DNA of 53,566 nucleotides, taken from NCBI GenBank assembly GCA_013791585.1, contig VMTK01000013.1, positions 1 to 53,566 of the forward strand. Reading direction: 5' to 3'. Every line of letters begins with the position of its first letter. The stretch's first letter is position 1. Below the pieces are notes generated by a model. It was given only the letters and a program-made list of their open reading frames with translations, was not told where the DNA came from and did no database searches. Below are positions 32,424 through 42,840 of this stretch, in pieces. Origin of the DNA: Candidatus Falkowiibacteriota bacterium. GTDB taxonomy: Bacteria; Patescibacteriota; Patescibacteriia; Patescibacteriales; VMTK01. The position numbers were made by a program, and so were the translations under genes.

Positions 32424-32606
32424 TTAGTTGTTTTTGGTTAGATTCGTGTACACTTTTCCCCAACTTCTTTTCTTAAGGGACAAAGTATCAGTGTTAGGCC
32501 AGAAATCAGGTGGTGGTTTCCCATGTTTTTTTATATACTTTTTTTTTGCCTTGCCAGTTAATTTTTTCACTGTGCCATCCTTTATTTTTTCCAGCAAGCC
32601 CAGCAA
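32424..32606 (-). CDS. Possible small basic protein, 60 aa
   Basis: MLGLLEKIKDGTVKKLTGKA then KKKYIKKHGKPPPDFWPNTD. It overlaps the end of the zinc-ribbon gene by 25 nt in another frame. Lysine-rich, no recognised domain. Two overlapping frames occur here, so the call is tentative. Confidence 0.35.
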   Translation of the reverse strand: MLGLLEKIKDGTVKKLTGKAKKKYIKKHGKPPPDFWPNTDTLSLKKRSWGKVYTNLTKNN

Positions 32607-32878
32607 ATTGTAGCTTCTTCGTCTGGTGTCGCAACATTAAAAAGAAAATTTTTCCGGTCACATCCGGGACATTTGTTAAAACCTTCAAATCCTTTTTGGA
32701 GCGCTCTTAATATACCTTTAATATGCCAATACAGCCTGCTTTTGCTTCGTTCCCAGATTAATAATTCTAAATCAGACATTGAAGATTTATCAACAAAAAT
32801 TTTTGATATAAATTTGTCGTAAATAATCGGCAGGCATTTATCAGCAAAAGCACTTAACCTCTTTTTAAAAGATACCAT
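32582..32878 (-). CDS. Small protein with C-terminal zinc knuckle, 98 aa
   Basis: Good Shine-Dalgarno (aaggaggt) on the minus strand. The helical N-terminus (FKKRLSAFADKCLPIIYDKF) is followed by NKCPGCDRKNFLF...ATICWACWKK, two CxxC pairs of a zinc ribbon. The function is unknown. It is transcribed away from gyrB in the same direction. Confidence 0.65.
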   Translation of the reverse strand: MVSFKKRLSAFADKCLPIIYDKFISKIFVDKSSMSDLELLIWERSKSRLYWHIKGILRALQKGFEGFNKCPGCDRKNFLFNVATPDEEATICWACWKK

Positions 32879-32967
32879 TTATTCTACCTCCTTTTTTGTT
32901 TTTTTATTCGTTAATATTCTTTTTAAATTTGTGAGAATTTATTTTTAATCTGTGTAAATTTATGTTA

Positions 32968-35247
<2,280 letters not shown>

Positions 35248-35277
35248 AAACCAAGCTTAAAAGCTTGGTTTTTTTTG
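35248..35277. terminator. Intrinsic terminator
   Basis: aaaaaaccaagcttaaaagc ttggttttttt: near-perfect hairpin with flanking A and T runs, downstream of the MNT gene on the minus strand. Confidence 0.85.
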
Positions 35278-35298
35278 TTGATATTGAAAATAAGATTG

Positions 35299-35628
35299 CT
35301 AAACAGGGATTTCAATGCCGGTTGTTTTTATTTCATCAATCAGTGAGCTGTATTTGTCTTTAAAGTCCTTTGGACTGAACCCCACGGGCTCAATAGGATG
35401 TTTTGGCTTAGTAATTGTTTTTAATAATAAATATTGCATAGCGCAATAGGCATCTTTAAATTTAGGCGAAATAATACACAGATCAATATCACTCCATTGA
35501 TGTTGTTTTCCTTTTGCGTAAGAACCGTAAAGAATAACTTTATTAATAGGCAGTTTATCGGTTTTAAGAATTTGAATATATTCTTTTATTTCTTTTTTTA
35601 TTTTTATTGGTATTGTTTTTTTAGCCAT
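35299..35628 (-). CDS. MNT-type nucleotidyltransferase
   Basis: 109 residues; YGSYAKGKQHQWSDIDLCII has GSX10DXD. Close paralogue of the gene at 591-923 (shared CIISPKFKDA, GFSPKDF.DKY.SLI and the same C-terminus). It overlaps the broken HEPN gene by 25 nt. The pair 219-923 and this pair look like copies of one module. Confidence 0.87.
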   Translation of the reverse strand: MAKKTIPIKIKKEIKEYIQILKTDKLPINKVILYGSYAKGKQHQWSDIDLCIISPKFKDAYCAMQYLLLKTITKPKHPIEPVGFSPKDFKDKYSSLIDEIKTTGIEIPV

Positions 35629-36001
35629 AAATATAATTGTTTAGAAATTTCTAAGTATTCTTCAGTATATTGCGAGGTGCATTTTTCATAGAAAGCAAAT
35701 TTAATTTCGTCATATCTGCCTGAAATATTAAAACCGGAAATAATTTTTAAATTTTTTAACTGTTCTTCTGTTGGTTTTAATTCCGCTAAGGATGATAATT
35801 GGTCTAAGCGGTGTATATACGGAGCGGATTTACCAGTCTGCTTGTCTGCAAATCTCGTCGCTTAAGCATTTTTTCAATAGTTAAATGGCAAAAGAAAAGA
35901 CAGGAGTCATAATGCTTTAACTCAAATAACCCTAAAGCTGTTTTCCAATTTCTGCCGGCTGAAGTTTCCCCGTATTCAATTTGCTGTTTAATCTTATCCA
36001 T
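35604..36001 (-). pseudogene. HEPN-domain protein, frameshifted
   Basis: It begins MDKIKQQIEYGETSAGRNWK and reads HYDSCLFFCHLTIEKMLK in one frame; then a missing base near 35868 shifts it to ATRFADKQTGKSAPYIHRLD...ISGRYDEIKFAFYEKC...LWLKKQYQ in another. Joined, it matches the HEPN protein at 219-621 along its length. The shift is at a different place from that copy, so the two lesions are independent. Confidence 0.75.
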
Positions 36002-36007
36002 AATTTA

Positions 36008-36035
36008 AGTATATCAAACAATGAATTTCTGTCAA
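36008..36035 (-). promoter_or_regulatory. Leaderless promoter of HEPN-MNT pair
   Basis: Minus strand: TTGACA (36035-36030), 16 bp, TATACT (36013-36008), then 6 nt to the ATG at 36001. Confidence 0.75.
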
Positions 36036-36080
36036 TTTAAAATTATAAACAATATCCTTTTTATTTCCCCAAAACTATGT

Positions 36081-36086
36081 TAAAAT
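36081..36086 (+). promoter_or_regulatory. -10 box of the membrane protein gene
   Basis: TAAAAT in ctatgttaaaataataac, exactly 6 nt before ATG 36093. No good -35 is seen. Confidence 0.5.
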
Positions 36087-36092
36087 AATAAC

Positions 36093-37064
36093 ATGCAAGA
36101 CAATAATATTATATCATCCAATAAAAAAGATGAAATCAAGAAAGAGATAGAGATGAAGAAAAAAGTTGAGGAATATAAAGACATAGAAGGGCTGTCAACC
36201 AAAAAGCTTAATTTCGGGCTTTGGTATGTGGAGCACAAACGTCATTTCCGGCTGGTTTTCATCGGTTTTTTAATCGCGGTTAGCGCGGCAACTTGGACTT
36301 ATTCAATCTATGGTTTTGCTTATTACATCGCGCGAGGAATGGCGGAAGACGAAGTGTTGGCAAAAATGCTGGTGGAAACTAAAGTCATAAGCCATGAATA
36401 CATCAAACAAGCTTCCGCTCAGGATCTAAAATATTATCCGGTTAGCATTTTTGATTCAGGAACGGGCAAATATGATTTAGTTATCCGCGTTGAAAATTCA
36501 AACCAAAGATGGTGGGCGGAGATTAGCTATTACTTTTCAGCCAACAATGATCAAACAGGAGAATCATCAAGCTTTATCTTGCCGAACGGAACAAAGCATT
36601 TAATGGCTTTGGCGCAGGATTTTCGCGTCAAGCCGGCTAACGCCCAGCTAATTGTAAAAAACATAAGCTGGAAGCGCGTTGACAGGCATGAAATTGCCGA
36701 CTGGCAGGCGTATCAAGACAGTTATTTGAATATCGCGGTTGAGAATATTGAATTTATTCCGGCCGGGAAAAGCAAGCTTACCGAGAAAATTAATTTAAAT
36801 CAAGCCAATTTTGACGTTATAAATAAAACAGCTTATAATTATTGGCAGGTTGATTTTCCTATTTTGCTTTACAGCGGCGCGGCTCTTGTCGGAGTTAATA
36901 GATATTCCGTGAGCGAATTAATGTCCGGCGAAAAGCGGCAAGTCCAAGTCCGCTGGCCCGGCAATCTCGGCCGCGTAAGCGGAGTGGAAGCCATCCCTGA
37001 ATTAAATATCTTGAGAGATGATATTTTTATTAAATTTGAAGGAGGAGTCGGGGAGGAGAAATAA
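36093..37064 (+). CDS. Single-pass membrane protein, 323 aa
   Basis: Not recognised. A charged cytoplasmic N-terminus (about 1-50) precedes one membrane segment (about 53-78, FRLVFIGFLIAVSAATWTYS). The exported part is beta-rich with tryptophans (NQRWWAEISYYFS, HLMALAQDFRVKPANAQLIV). It lies 81 bp before the RodA-like gene in the same direction, so a cell-envelope role is possible. Confidence 0.7.
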   Translation: MQDNNIISSNKKDEIKKEIEMKKKVEEYKDIEGLSTKKLNFGLWYVEHKRHFRLVFIGFLIAVSAATWTYSIYGFAYYIARGMAEDEVLAKMLVETKVISHEYIKQASAQDLKYYPVSIFDSGTGKYDLVIRVENSNQRWWAEISYYFSANNDQTGESSSFILPNGTKHLMALAQDFRVKPANAQLIVKNISWKRVDRHEIADWQAYQDSYLNIAVENIEFIPAGKSKLTEKINLNQANFDVINKTAYNYWQVDFPILLYSGAALVGVNRYSVSELMSGEKRQVQVRWPGNLGRVSGVEAIPELNILRDDIFIKFEGGVGEEK

Positions 37065-37138
37065 TCACTCAAATCTACAAATTGTATTCAAATCTACAAA
37101 TATTTGTAGATTTGCATTGCATTTGTAGATTTGAGTGC
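37065..37138. repeat. Nested inverted repeat between membrane protein and rodA-like gene
   Basis: cactcaaatctacaaat at the left pairs with atttgtagatttgagtg at the right; the middle holds caaatctacaaatatttgta gatttg, itself palindromic. It could be an operator or a transcript-end structure. Confidence 0.65.
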
Positions 37139-37145
37139 TTTTAGG

Positions 37146-38252
37146 ATGTTTAACAAAATAACCCTATATTTAAAGAATTTTGACTGGATTTTGTTTGTTG
37201 CCGTATTATTTCTCGTTTGTTTCGGCTTGATTGAGATTTACAGCATCGCTTTGGGGCAGAATGAAATTGATTTGCTTAATTTTAAAAAGCAGATTTTTTT
37301 TATTGCCGCCGGCTTGGCCGTGTTATTTGTTTTTGCTTTCTGGGATTATTATAATTTAAGGAGTTATAGCGTTTATATTTATTTATTCGGCGCGGCGCTT
37401 CTGCTCGGGGTTTTATTTTTCGGCCAAGAAATCAGGGGCACCAAGGGCTGGTTTTATTTATGGGAATTCGGCTTGCAGCCGGTGGAATTTATCAAATTTA
37501 TTTTAATTTTATTTTTAGCCCGTTATTTTTCGTCAGCTTCTTTAAAAATCAACCCGTTAAAGCATTTAGCCATAACAGCGCTTGGAACTTTTGTTTTTAT
37601 CGCCTTGGTTTTGCTTCAGCCGGATTTCGGCTCAGCTTTAATTTTATTTTTATTATGGTTTTCCATGGTTGCTTTAGCCGGATTCAAGAAGAAATATTTT
37701 ATTGTTATTGTTTTAATCCTGTCAATTTTAATGGCGGGCGGGTGGACATTTATTTTTAAGGATTATCAAAAACAGCGCGTAATAACTTTTATTAATCCTT
37801 CCAACAGCCCCCTTAAGCAAGGGTACAATGTTGCCCAGTCCATTATCGCCGTAGGGTCAGGCGGGCTGGCTGGCAGGGGGCTTGGATTTGGCTCGCAGTC
37901 CCAGCTTAAATTTTTGCCTGAAGCCCAAACTGATTTTGTTTTCGCGGTTGTGGCCGAGGAATTAGGATTTTTAGGCGTATCTTTAGCGTTTATATTTTTC
38001 GCCGTATTTTTTTACAGATGCTTGGCGGCGCTGAAAAATGTCAATAATGATTTCGGAGTTTTTTTTATATTGGGAGGCATGAGCTTGATTTTTATTGAAA
38101 TGTTTATTAATATAGGTATGAACATAGGATTATTGCCTGTCGTGGGCATATCTTTGCCGTTTTTAAGCTACGGCGGCAGCGCTATGTTTTCCAAGCTAAT
38201 GATAGTCGGGGTTATTGAGAGCATTATTATTAGATCAAAGATAAATTATTAA
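37146..38252 (+). CDS. rodA: RodA/FtsW-family SEDS peptidoglycan glycosyltransferase
   Basis: 368 residues from ATG 37146, about ten membrane segments. KGWFYLWEFGLQPVEFIKFI (about 103-122) and the loop PSNSPLKQGYNVAQSIIAVG then SGGLAGRGLGFGSQSQLKFL are SEDS hallmarks; the QTDFVFAVVAEELGF segment and the end VGISLPFLSYGGSAM follow. The loop is closer to RodA than FtsW. It polymerises lipid II glycans with a class B PBP. An upstream TTG at 37131 lies in the inverted repeat and is less likely. Confidence 0.9.
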   Translation: MFNKITLYLKNFDWILFVAVLFLVCFGLIEIYSIALGQNEIDLLNFKKQIFFIAAGLAVLFVFAFWDYYNLRSYSVYIYLFGAALLLGVLFFGQEIRGTKGWFYLWEFGLQPVEFIKFILILFLARYFSSASLKINPLKHLAITALGTFVFIALVLLQPDFGSALILFLLWFSMVALAGFKKKYFIVIVLILSILMAGGWTFIFKDYQKQRVITFINPSNSPLKQGYNVAQSIIAVGSGGLAGRGLGFGSQSQLKFLPEAQTDFVFAVVAEELGFLGVSLAFIFFAVFFYRCLAALKNVNNDFGVFFILGGMSLIFIEMFINIGMNIGLLPVVGISLPFLSYGGSAMFSKLMIVGVIESIIIRSKINY

Positions 38253-38414
38253 TATTTGCGAAATTTGAAATTTGAAATTTGAAATTTGTTTTAATTTTAA
38301 GAATTACGCGTGTTAACCTTTGCTTTATCGGCAATTAGTTAATTAGCATAATCCGATGCTGAAATTAATCAAATAACATCTAATTTCCAATTTCCAATTT
38401 CCAATTTTACAGTT
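38253..38414. repeat. gaaattt / aattcc short repeats flanking the rplY leader
   Basis: gaaatttgaaatttgaaatttg (38259-38288, interrupted here) and aatttccaatttccaattt near 38382-38406. These microsatellite-like inverted blocks recur before gyrB and after livH. Confidence 0.6.
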
Positions 38415-39104
38415 ATGAACGAAATAAAATTATCAGCTGAGAGCCGCGACAAGAAAAACGGTTCGGCAAAACAAGTATTGTCAACAGGATATATTCCGGC
38501 GGTTATTTACGGTTCCGGAGCAAAGAACATTAATTTAAAAATCAAAAAAAATGATTTTGAGCGTGTTTTCGCGGCCGCCGGAGAATCTAATTTGATTGAT
38601 TTGATTATTAGCGGCAAGCAAGCCGTGAAAGTGATAGTAAAAGACTTTCAAGAAAATGCCGTGAAAGGCGGTGTTACCCATATTGACTTTTATCAAGTGG
38701 ATATGAAAAAGAAAATCACCACTAATATTCCGCTGGATTTTATTGGAAAATCAAAGGCCGTAAAAGAGTTAGGAGGAATTTTGATAAAAAATATGGACGA
38801 GGTTGAAGTTGAATGTTTGCCTGGAAATTTGGTTAATAAAATTGAAGTTGATTTGTCAAAATTGAATGATTTAAGCGATATTATTAGAGTTTCTGATTTA
38901 TCTTTGCCTGAAGGAATAAGTATCATCAACGAACAAAGCGATGTTGTAGCCAGTGTTGTTGAACTGCGCGCGGCAGTAGAAGAAAAACCGCAGGAAGAAC
39001 AAGCGGCCGGTGAAAAAACTGAAGCTGCGGAGGAATCCAAAGAAAAAGAAGGCGAGGTAAAAGGCGAGAATGTCAAAGGAGAAGTGAAAAAAGAGAAGAA
39101 ATAG
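38415..39104 (+). CDS. rplY: 50S ribosomal protein L25 (CTC form)
   Basis: 229 residues. L25 domain with LSAESRDKKNGSAKQVLSTG and IPAVIYGSG (about 6-35), then the TL5/CTC domain with VTHIDFYQVDMKKKITTNIP and the PEGISIINEQSDVVASVV end. An acidic/lysine tail after about residue 195 (EEKPQEEQAAGEKTEAAEES) is typical of long forms. It binds 5S rRNA. Confidence 0.95.
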   Translation: MNEIKLSAESRDKKNGSAKQVLSTGYIPAVIYGSGAKNINLKIKKNDFERVFAAAGESNLIDLIISGKQAVKVIVKDFQENAVKGGVTHIDFYQVDMKKKITTNIPLDFIGKSKAVKELGGILIKNMDEVEVECLPGNLVNKIEVDLSKLNDLSDIIRVSDLSLPEGISIINEQSDVVASVVELRAAVEEKPQEEQAAGEKTEAAEESKEKEGEVKGENVKGEVKKEKK

Positions 39105-39282
39105 ACTTTAAAATTGTTAAATTGTTATATTGGGTATAGGTAACTTAATTCTGTTGATATCCTTTTAAAATTTTATCAGCAATATAGCCATGCGTCCGAC
39201 GGCTTCACGGCTTAGATTGTGATTGAATATTATGGAGCCATCAATGTTTTAAAGTTTCAAGTTTTATTAACAATCAAGGAGA

Positions 39283-40377
39283 ATGAATAACGTTGATCTA
39301 AATCAAAACAATAAAAAAAAGCGGTTTTGGATTATAACCGGCTGTATTTTTGTTGTTTTGTTTTTATTGCTGGGATTTATCGCTTATTTTCTCGCGGCTG
39401 ATTTTTACCCGGCGATTTTCGGGGAAGTGAAAAAGCCCAAAGTTTTTGAGCTGGCGAAAAAAAGCATAAGCGCTGATTTATGCGCCGGCTGCGCAAGGCG
39501 GGCTATTGACGGAGTTTATGTTGAAGAAGCGCTCGCCAATTTGTATCCGGCCGCGGTTATTATAGAAAACAATATTGATTCACGGCCGTCTTCAGCGCTT
39601 GCCAAAGCCAATTTAGTCTTTGAAGCGGAAGCCGAGGGCGGAATTACCAGATTTTTGGCTGTTTACGCCGCTGGCGAAGATATAGACGAGATAGGCCCGA
39701 TAAGAAGCGCGCGGCCTTATTTTGTTGATTGGGCGCGGGAACTGTCAGCGCTGTTCATCCACTGCGGAGGCAGTCCGGAAGCGCTGATTAAGATAGCGCG
39801 AGACAATATTTTTAGCATTAATGAATTTTACAATGAAACTTTTTTCTGGAGGGACAAGCATAGAGCGGCGCCCCACAATATTTATACTTCAACTGAAAAT
39901 ATAAATAAATATTTAGCAAAAAAAGAAGCTGGAGAAGGCATGCTTTTGAGCTGGCATTTTAAAGACGACGCGCCGGAAGATGAAAGAACCGACAGCGCTC
40001 AAGTAAAAATCGGCTACAAAACCAATTATGAAGTAGAGTGGATTTATAATAAAAAAACAAATGATTATATCCGCTATCTGGCCGGCCAAAGGCACAAGGA
40101 TTCCAATGGCGATGAAATCAGGGCGAAGAATATTATTGTCCAGTATGTAAAAGCAAAAGTCCTTGATGATGAAGGCAGATTGAAAATGGAGCATATCGGA
40201 TCAGGAAAAGCGCTGGCATGCTTGGACGGAAAATGCGCCGCGGGCGAGTGGCGCAAGGACAAAAGCTCGGCTAGAACCCGTTTTTATAATGAAGGCGGAG
40301 AGGAATTTGAATTTAACTCCGGCGTAACTTGGGTAGAGGTTGTGAGGCCGGAGATAGAATTATCAATTGCGAATTAA
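39283..40377 (+). CDS. DUF3048 (YerB-like) anchored protein
   Basis: 364 residues. N-terminal membrane segment (about 15-40, FWIITGCIFVVLFLLLGFIA). The exported DUF3048 region has PAAVIIENNIDSRPSSALAK, EAEAEGGITRFLAVYA and IGPIRSARPYFVDWA. A second domain contains GSGKALACLDGKCAAGEWRK and FNSGVTWVEVV. The family is common in Firmicutes and CPR; its role in the envelope is unknown. No lipobox. Confidence 0.88.
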   Translation: MNNVDLNQNNKKKRFWIITGCIFVVLFLLLGFIAYFLAADFYPAIFGEVKKPKVFELAKKSISADLCAGCARRAIDGVYVEEALANLYPAAVIIENNIDSRPSSALAKANLVFEAEAEGGITRFLAVYAAGEDIDEIGPIRSARPYFVDWARELSALFIHCGGSPEALIKIARDNIFSINEFYNETFFWRDKHRAAPHNIYTSTENINKYLAKKEAGEGMLLSWHFKDDAPEDERTDSAQVKIGYKTNYEVEWIYNKKTNDYIRYLAGQRHKDSNGDEIRAKNIIVQYVKAKVLDDEGRLKMEHIGSGKALACLDGKCAAGEWRKDKSSARTRFYNEGGEEFEFNSGVTWVEVVRPEIELSIAN

Positions 40378-40380
40378 CCA

Positions 40381-40452
40381 TTACGAATTACGAATATTTA
40401 TTATAATTAATCTATTTAGGCCGTGCAGGTCTTTTTTTATTTGGATTTTTGG
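40381..40452 (-). pseudogene. Detached copy of the prmC 3' end
   Basis: The minus strand reads HPKIQIKKDLHGLNRLIIIN then IRNS, matching the prmC C-terminus AKIQIKKDLSGLNRLAIINI. Only about 23 codons remain, so it looks like a duplicated scrap. Confidence 0.45.
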
Positions 40453-40481
40453 ATGCGGGAAGCAAGAAGCCGCCAAGATGT

Positions 40482-40509
40482 TTGTTTTTTTATCCTTTTG
40501 TGGTATAAT
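40482..40509 (+). promoter_or_regulatory. Leaderless promoter of MNT-HEPN pair
   Basis: Extended -10 tgTGGTATAAT with TATAAT at 40504-40509, exactly 6 nt before ATG 40516. The -35 region (TTGTTT at 40482-40487, 16-bp spacing) is weaker. Confidence 0.65.
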
Positions 40510-40515
40510 TTGAAT

Positions 40516-40938
40516 ATGAAAATAGCAAAAACACAACTCAAGCAAATAGCTCAAAAGCATAATATTAATACTGTTTATCTTTTTGGCTCCCAAGCTGCCG
40601 GGAAAGCCCATCCCGGAAGCGATTATGATTTTGCCGTTCAATTTAAAAAAGAAGTAAAGCCGGCAAAATATTTTGATTTAAAATTAAAATTAATGCGGGA
40701 TATAGGAAAATTGGCGGAAAGCGATAAAATAGATATAGTGGTTTTAAATGACATAAAAGCGCCGTTAGTTTTAAAATTCCGCATTATAAAAGAAGGAAAA
40801 ATTTTGTATGCTGATGATGATATCGCAAGAAGCAGGATGGAGCATAAAATTATGTCTTATTATTTAGATCGGCAATATTATTTTAAGCGGCATATTGACG
40901 CGAGCTTAAAAAATATTGCCGCGCATGGAATATTATGA
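40516..40938 (+). CDS. MNT-type nucleotidyltransferase (MntA-like)
   Basis: 140 residues from ATG 40516 (MKIAKTQLKQIAQKHNINTV). FGSQAAGKAHPGSDYDFAVQF has GSX10DXD. The long C-terminal part (ARSRMEHKIMSYYLDRQYYF) is shared with the 24029 gene family. It overlaps the HEPN gene by 4 nt (ATGA). A longer frame from 40423 runs back through the prmC scrap and the promoter and is rejected. Confidence 0.87.
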   Translation: MKIAKTQLKQIAQKHNINTVYLFGSQAAGKAHPGSDYDFAVQFKKEVKPAKYFDLKLKLMRDIGKLAESDKIDIVVLNDIKAPLVLKFRIIKEGKILYADDDIARSRMEHKIMSYYLDRQYYFKRHIDASLKNIAAHGIL

Positions 40939-41363
40939 GCATTATAATTGACAAAGAAAGAATTGAAGAGCGGTTAAGCAAATTAAAAGAATATGCGGCG
41001 ATTTTGAAAAGTTATCAGCAGTATTCTTTCAAAAAATTTAAAAAAGACGCGACTTTGCGCGGAGCAACGGAAAGATATTTTCAGCTATCAGTGGAATGCA
41101 TTATTGACATCGGCGAGATTATTATCGCTAATTTGGGATTAAGAAAGCCGAATGATTCAAGGGATGTTGTTGATATTTTAGGAGAGAATAAGATAATTCC
41201 GGATAAATTCGCTTATTATTTCGGACCGGTTGCCGGTTTTAGAAATATTTTAGTTCATGATTATTTAGATATAGATTATAAGCAGGTTTATGGGCATTTG
41301 CAAAATGACTTGGGCGATTTTGACAAATTCGCCAAGCATATTGCCAAGTTTTTAACAAAGTAA
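40935..41363 (+). CDS. HEPN toxin (HepT-like, DUF86)
   Basis: 142 residues. Intact RX4HXY motif (FRNILVHDYLDI, about 103-110). QLSVECIIDIGEIIIANLGL and FDKFAKHIAKFL are typical. It is a probable RNase toxin neutralised by the MNT gene upstream. It is the second of two fully intact MNT-HEPN pairs in the window. Confidence 0.9.
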   Translation: MSIIIDKERIEERLSKLKEYAAILKSYQQYSFKKFKKDATLRGATERYFQLSVECIIDIGEIIIANLGLRKPNDSRDVVDILGENKIIPDKFAYYFGPVAGFRNILVHDYLDIDYKQVYGHLQNDLGDFDKFAKHIAKFLTK

Positions 41364-41445
41364 ATCAAAATGGCTACAAAACAATTTTATAACAAATTCT
41401 ACAATAATATAATATTTTCAAATCCGCTTGCCATTGTACGAGAGA

Positions 41446-41497
41446 CCCCGCGCTATGCAAGCAAGCGCGGGGCAAGGAGAGAGAGAGAGAGAGAGTA
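41446..41497. repeat. GC hairpin followed by (GA)n microsatellite
   Basis: ccccgcgctatgcaagcaag cgcgggg hairpin (41446-41472), then gagagagagagagagagag (about 41477-41495). Confidence 0.85.
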
Positions 41498-41511
41498 ATT
41501 TCCGATTTTTG

Positions 41512-41553
41512 GATTTAAGATACCGCATCGGGGCGCGGCGCAAGTTTAAGATT
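41512..41553. repeat. Repeat family P7, copy 2
   Basis: gatttaagataccgcatcgg then ggcgcggcgcaagtttaagatt; matches 28607-28650. Confidence 0.7.
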
Positions 41554-41595
41554 TTAATAAGTCTAGCGCTTTTCGCGCATTTAATATTTTTAATT

Positions 41596-41624
41596 TAAAC
41601 ACTGTTTTTTGCAGTGTTTTTTTG
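41596..41624 (+). terminator. Intrinsic terminator
   Basis: aaacactgttttttgcagtg tttttttg: short stem with T-run. Confidence 0.75.
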
Positions 41625-41735
41625 TTTAACTACAAAAATTAAGTTTAAACTACAAAAATCTTGTTTAAACAAAGATAAAGATTGCGTATTTTTGTTTAAA
41701 TAAAATCTTTGTAGTTTAAACAAATAATTCTTGTA
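41625..41735. promoter_or_regulatory. GTTTAAAC-type repeats before DGR 1 target
   Basis: gtttaaac or close variants occur about six times with ctacaaa/tttgtag blocks in both orientations. AT-rich region directly upstream of the DGR 1 target gene; possible regulatory or recombination-prone leader. Confidence 0.5.
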
Positions 41736-41746
41736 GTTCTATATCT

Positions 41747-42394
41747 ATGATCAACAAAAAACAATTTAAATTTTTAGCGGTTTTCATAGTATGCGCTATG
41801 GCCGTGATTGCCGGATATATTATTTTTGTGCAAGCGCAATTTGTCACAGAAGATTTTACCGCGGAAACTAATATTGCCGCGACATGGCAGACAACAGTGG
41901 CCACCACTACAGGGCAAGTTACCTTGGAATTAAGGGATTGCGATGTTGGAGCCGGGGTATGGTTTTGCAATGCGTCCACGACTTGCGCTAATTATTTAGA
42001 GGACGGTGATTATATTCTGCTGGCGCAGGCGGATTTGGCTACCACAAAACAATGGAAAACTGCCAACACTGCCTGCAATCGGCCTGAATGCGGGGCGGAC
42101 GGAAGCCAGAATGGAGATAATTTAGTTGCCGATAATACCGTAAATTTTGCCACTAACGGCTATACTGCGCGGAACGCTTGCAAGGATATTGGAGGACGAT
42201 TGCCGACAAAAGATGAACTTAATTGTATATACACTAATAAAGTTACTTTTGGAGATAGTTTTGCGGCCGGCGGTTACTGGTCATCTACAGAGTACTCGGC
42301 GACGAGCGCGTGGAAACAGAATTTCACTACAGGCAATCAGACCAACAACAATAAGACGAACAGCCATTATGTCCGCTGTGTCCGCGGGTGGTAG
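41747..42394 (+). CDS. DGR 1 variable protein (C-type-lectin-like, DUF1566-type)
   Basis: 215 residues. N-terminal membrane or signal segment at about 7-30 (FLAVFIVCAMAVIAGYIIFV). A threonine/alanine-rich stretch and cysteine-bearing region (RDCDVGAGVWFCNASTTC) follow. The C-terminal lectin-fold end GGRLPTKDELNCIYTN...YWSSTEYSATSAWKQNF...YVRCVRGW is the FGE/DUF1566-like scaffold used by DGRs. The last 44 codons are the variable repeat. It is probably displayed at the cell surface for ligand binding. Confidence 0.9.
   Translation: MINKKQFKFLAVFIVCAMAVIAGYIIFVQAQFVTEDFTAETNIAATWQTTVATTTGQVTLELRDCDVGAGVWFCNASTTCANYLEDGDYILLAQADLATTKQWKTANTACNRPECGADGSQNGDNLVADNTVNFATNGYTARNACKDIGGRLPTKDELNCIYTNKVTFGDSFAAGGYWSSTEYSATSAWKQNFTTGNQTNNNKTNSHYVRCVRGW
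42259..42389 (+). other. DGR 1 variable repeat (VR1)
   Basis: 131 bp at the 3' end of the target gene, matching the template repeat once the inserted element is removed. Differences: seven at template adenines, all amino-acid-changing, and four at non-adenines, all silent (TCG/TCA, TCC/TCT, ACG/ACA, GCT/GCG). Confidence 0.92.
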
Positions 42395-42803
42395 AATTTG
42401 GAAAATTGGGTAATTTGGAATTTGATAATTTGGAAATTGGATAATTTGGAAACCGCTGATTTTACGCTGATGAGTACGCTGATTTTACGCTGAATTTTTC
42501 AGCGTCTTATCAGCGTATATATCGGCGTTAATTCAGCGGTAAGCAATTCGCCGGATTTCTTAAGTGTTAATTCCCGCAGTATCGCGGATAACCTTAAGAA
42601 GAGAAAGCGCTAAAAATTAACCACGATTCCCGCCGCCTTTAAAACCCCTCTGCCCTTCGGGCATCTCCCCTTGGCAAGGGGAGAAAAACAGAAAATATTC
42701 CCCTCCTTGCCAAGGAGGGGTTAGGGGAGGTTAATAAGGGCATTGATTGTCAAAAAATCTTTTTTAAAATCAGATTTTTGGAGATTATAATAGTGCGGGA
42801 ATA
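42395..42803. other. Non-coding interval rich in small repeats
   Basis: Contains ggataatttggaaattgg-type microsatellites, inverted ccgctgattttacgctga blocks (42452-42540) and a P4-type palindrome (42645-42738: cccctccttgccaaggaggg g and ttaggggaggtta). No gene seen. Confidence 0.6.
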
Positions 42804-42840
42804 TTTTGCGGACGGCAATTACTGGTCGTCCACGGAGAAC

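Noticed and set aside
32506-32710. Plus-strand and alternative minus-strand frames in the zinc-ribbon region
   Set aside because: They overlap better-supported genes, lack ribosome sites and show low-complexity composition.
41446-41497. Attachment site or origin at the GC hairpin and GA run
   Set aside because: No duplicated core, integrase or replication gene lies near; treated as a repeat only.
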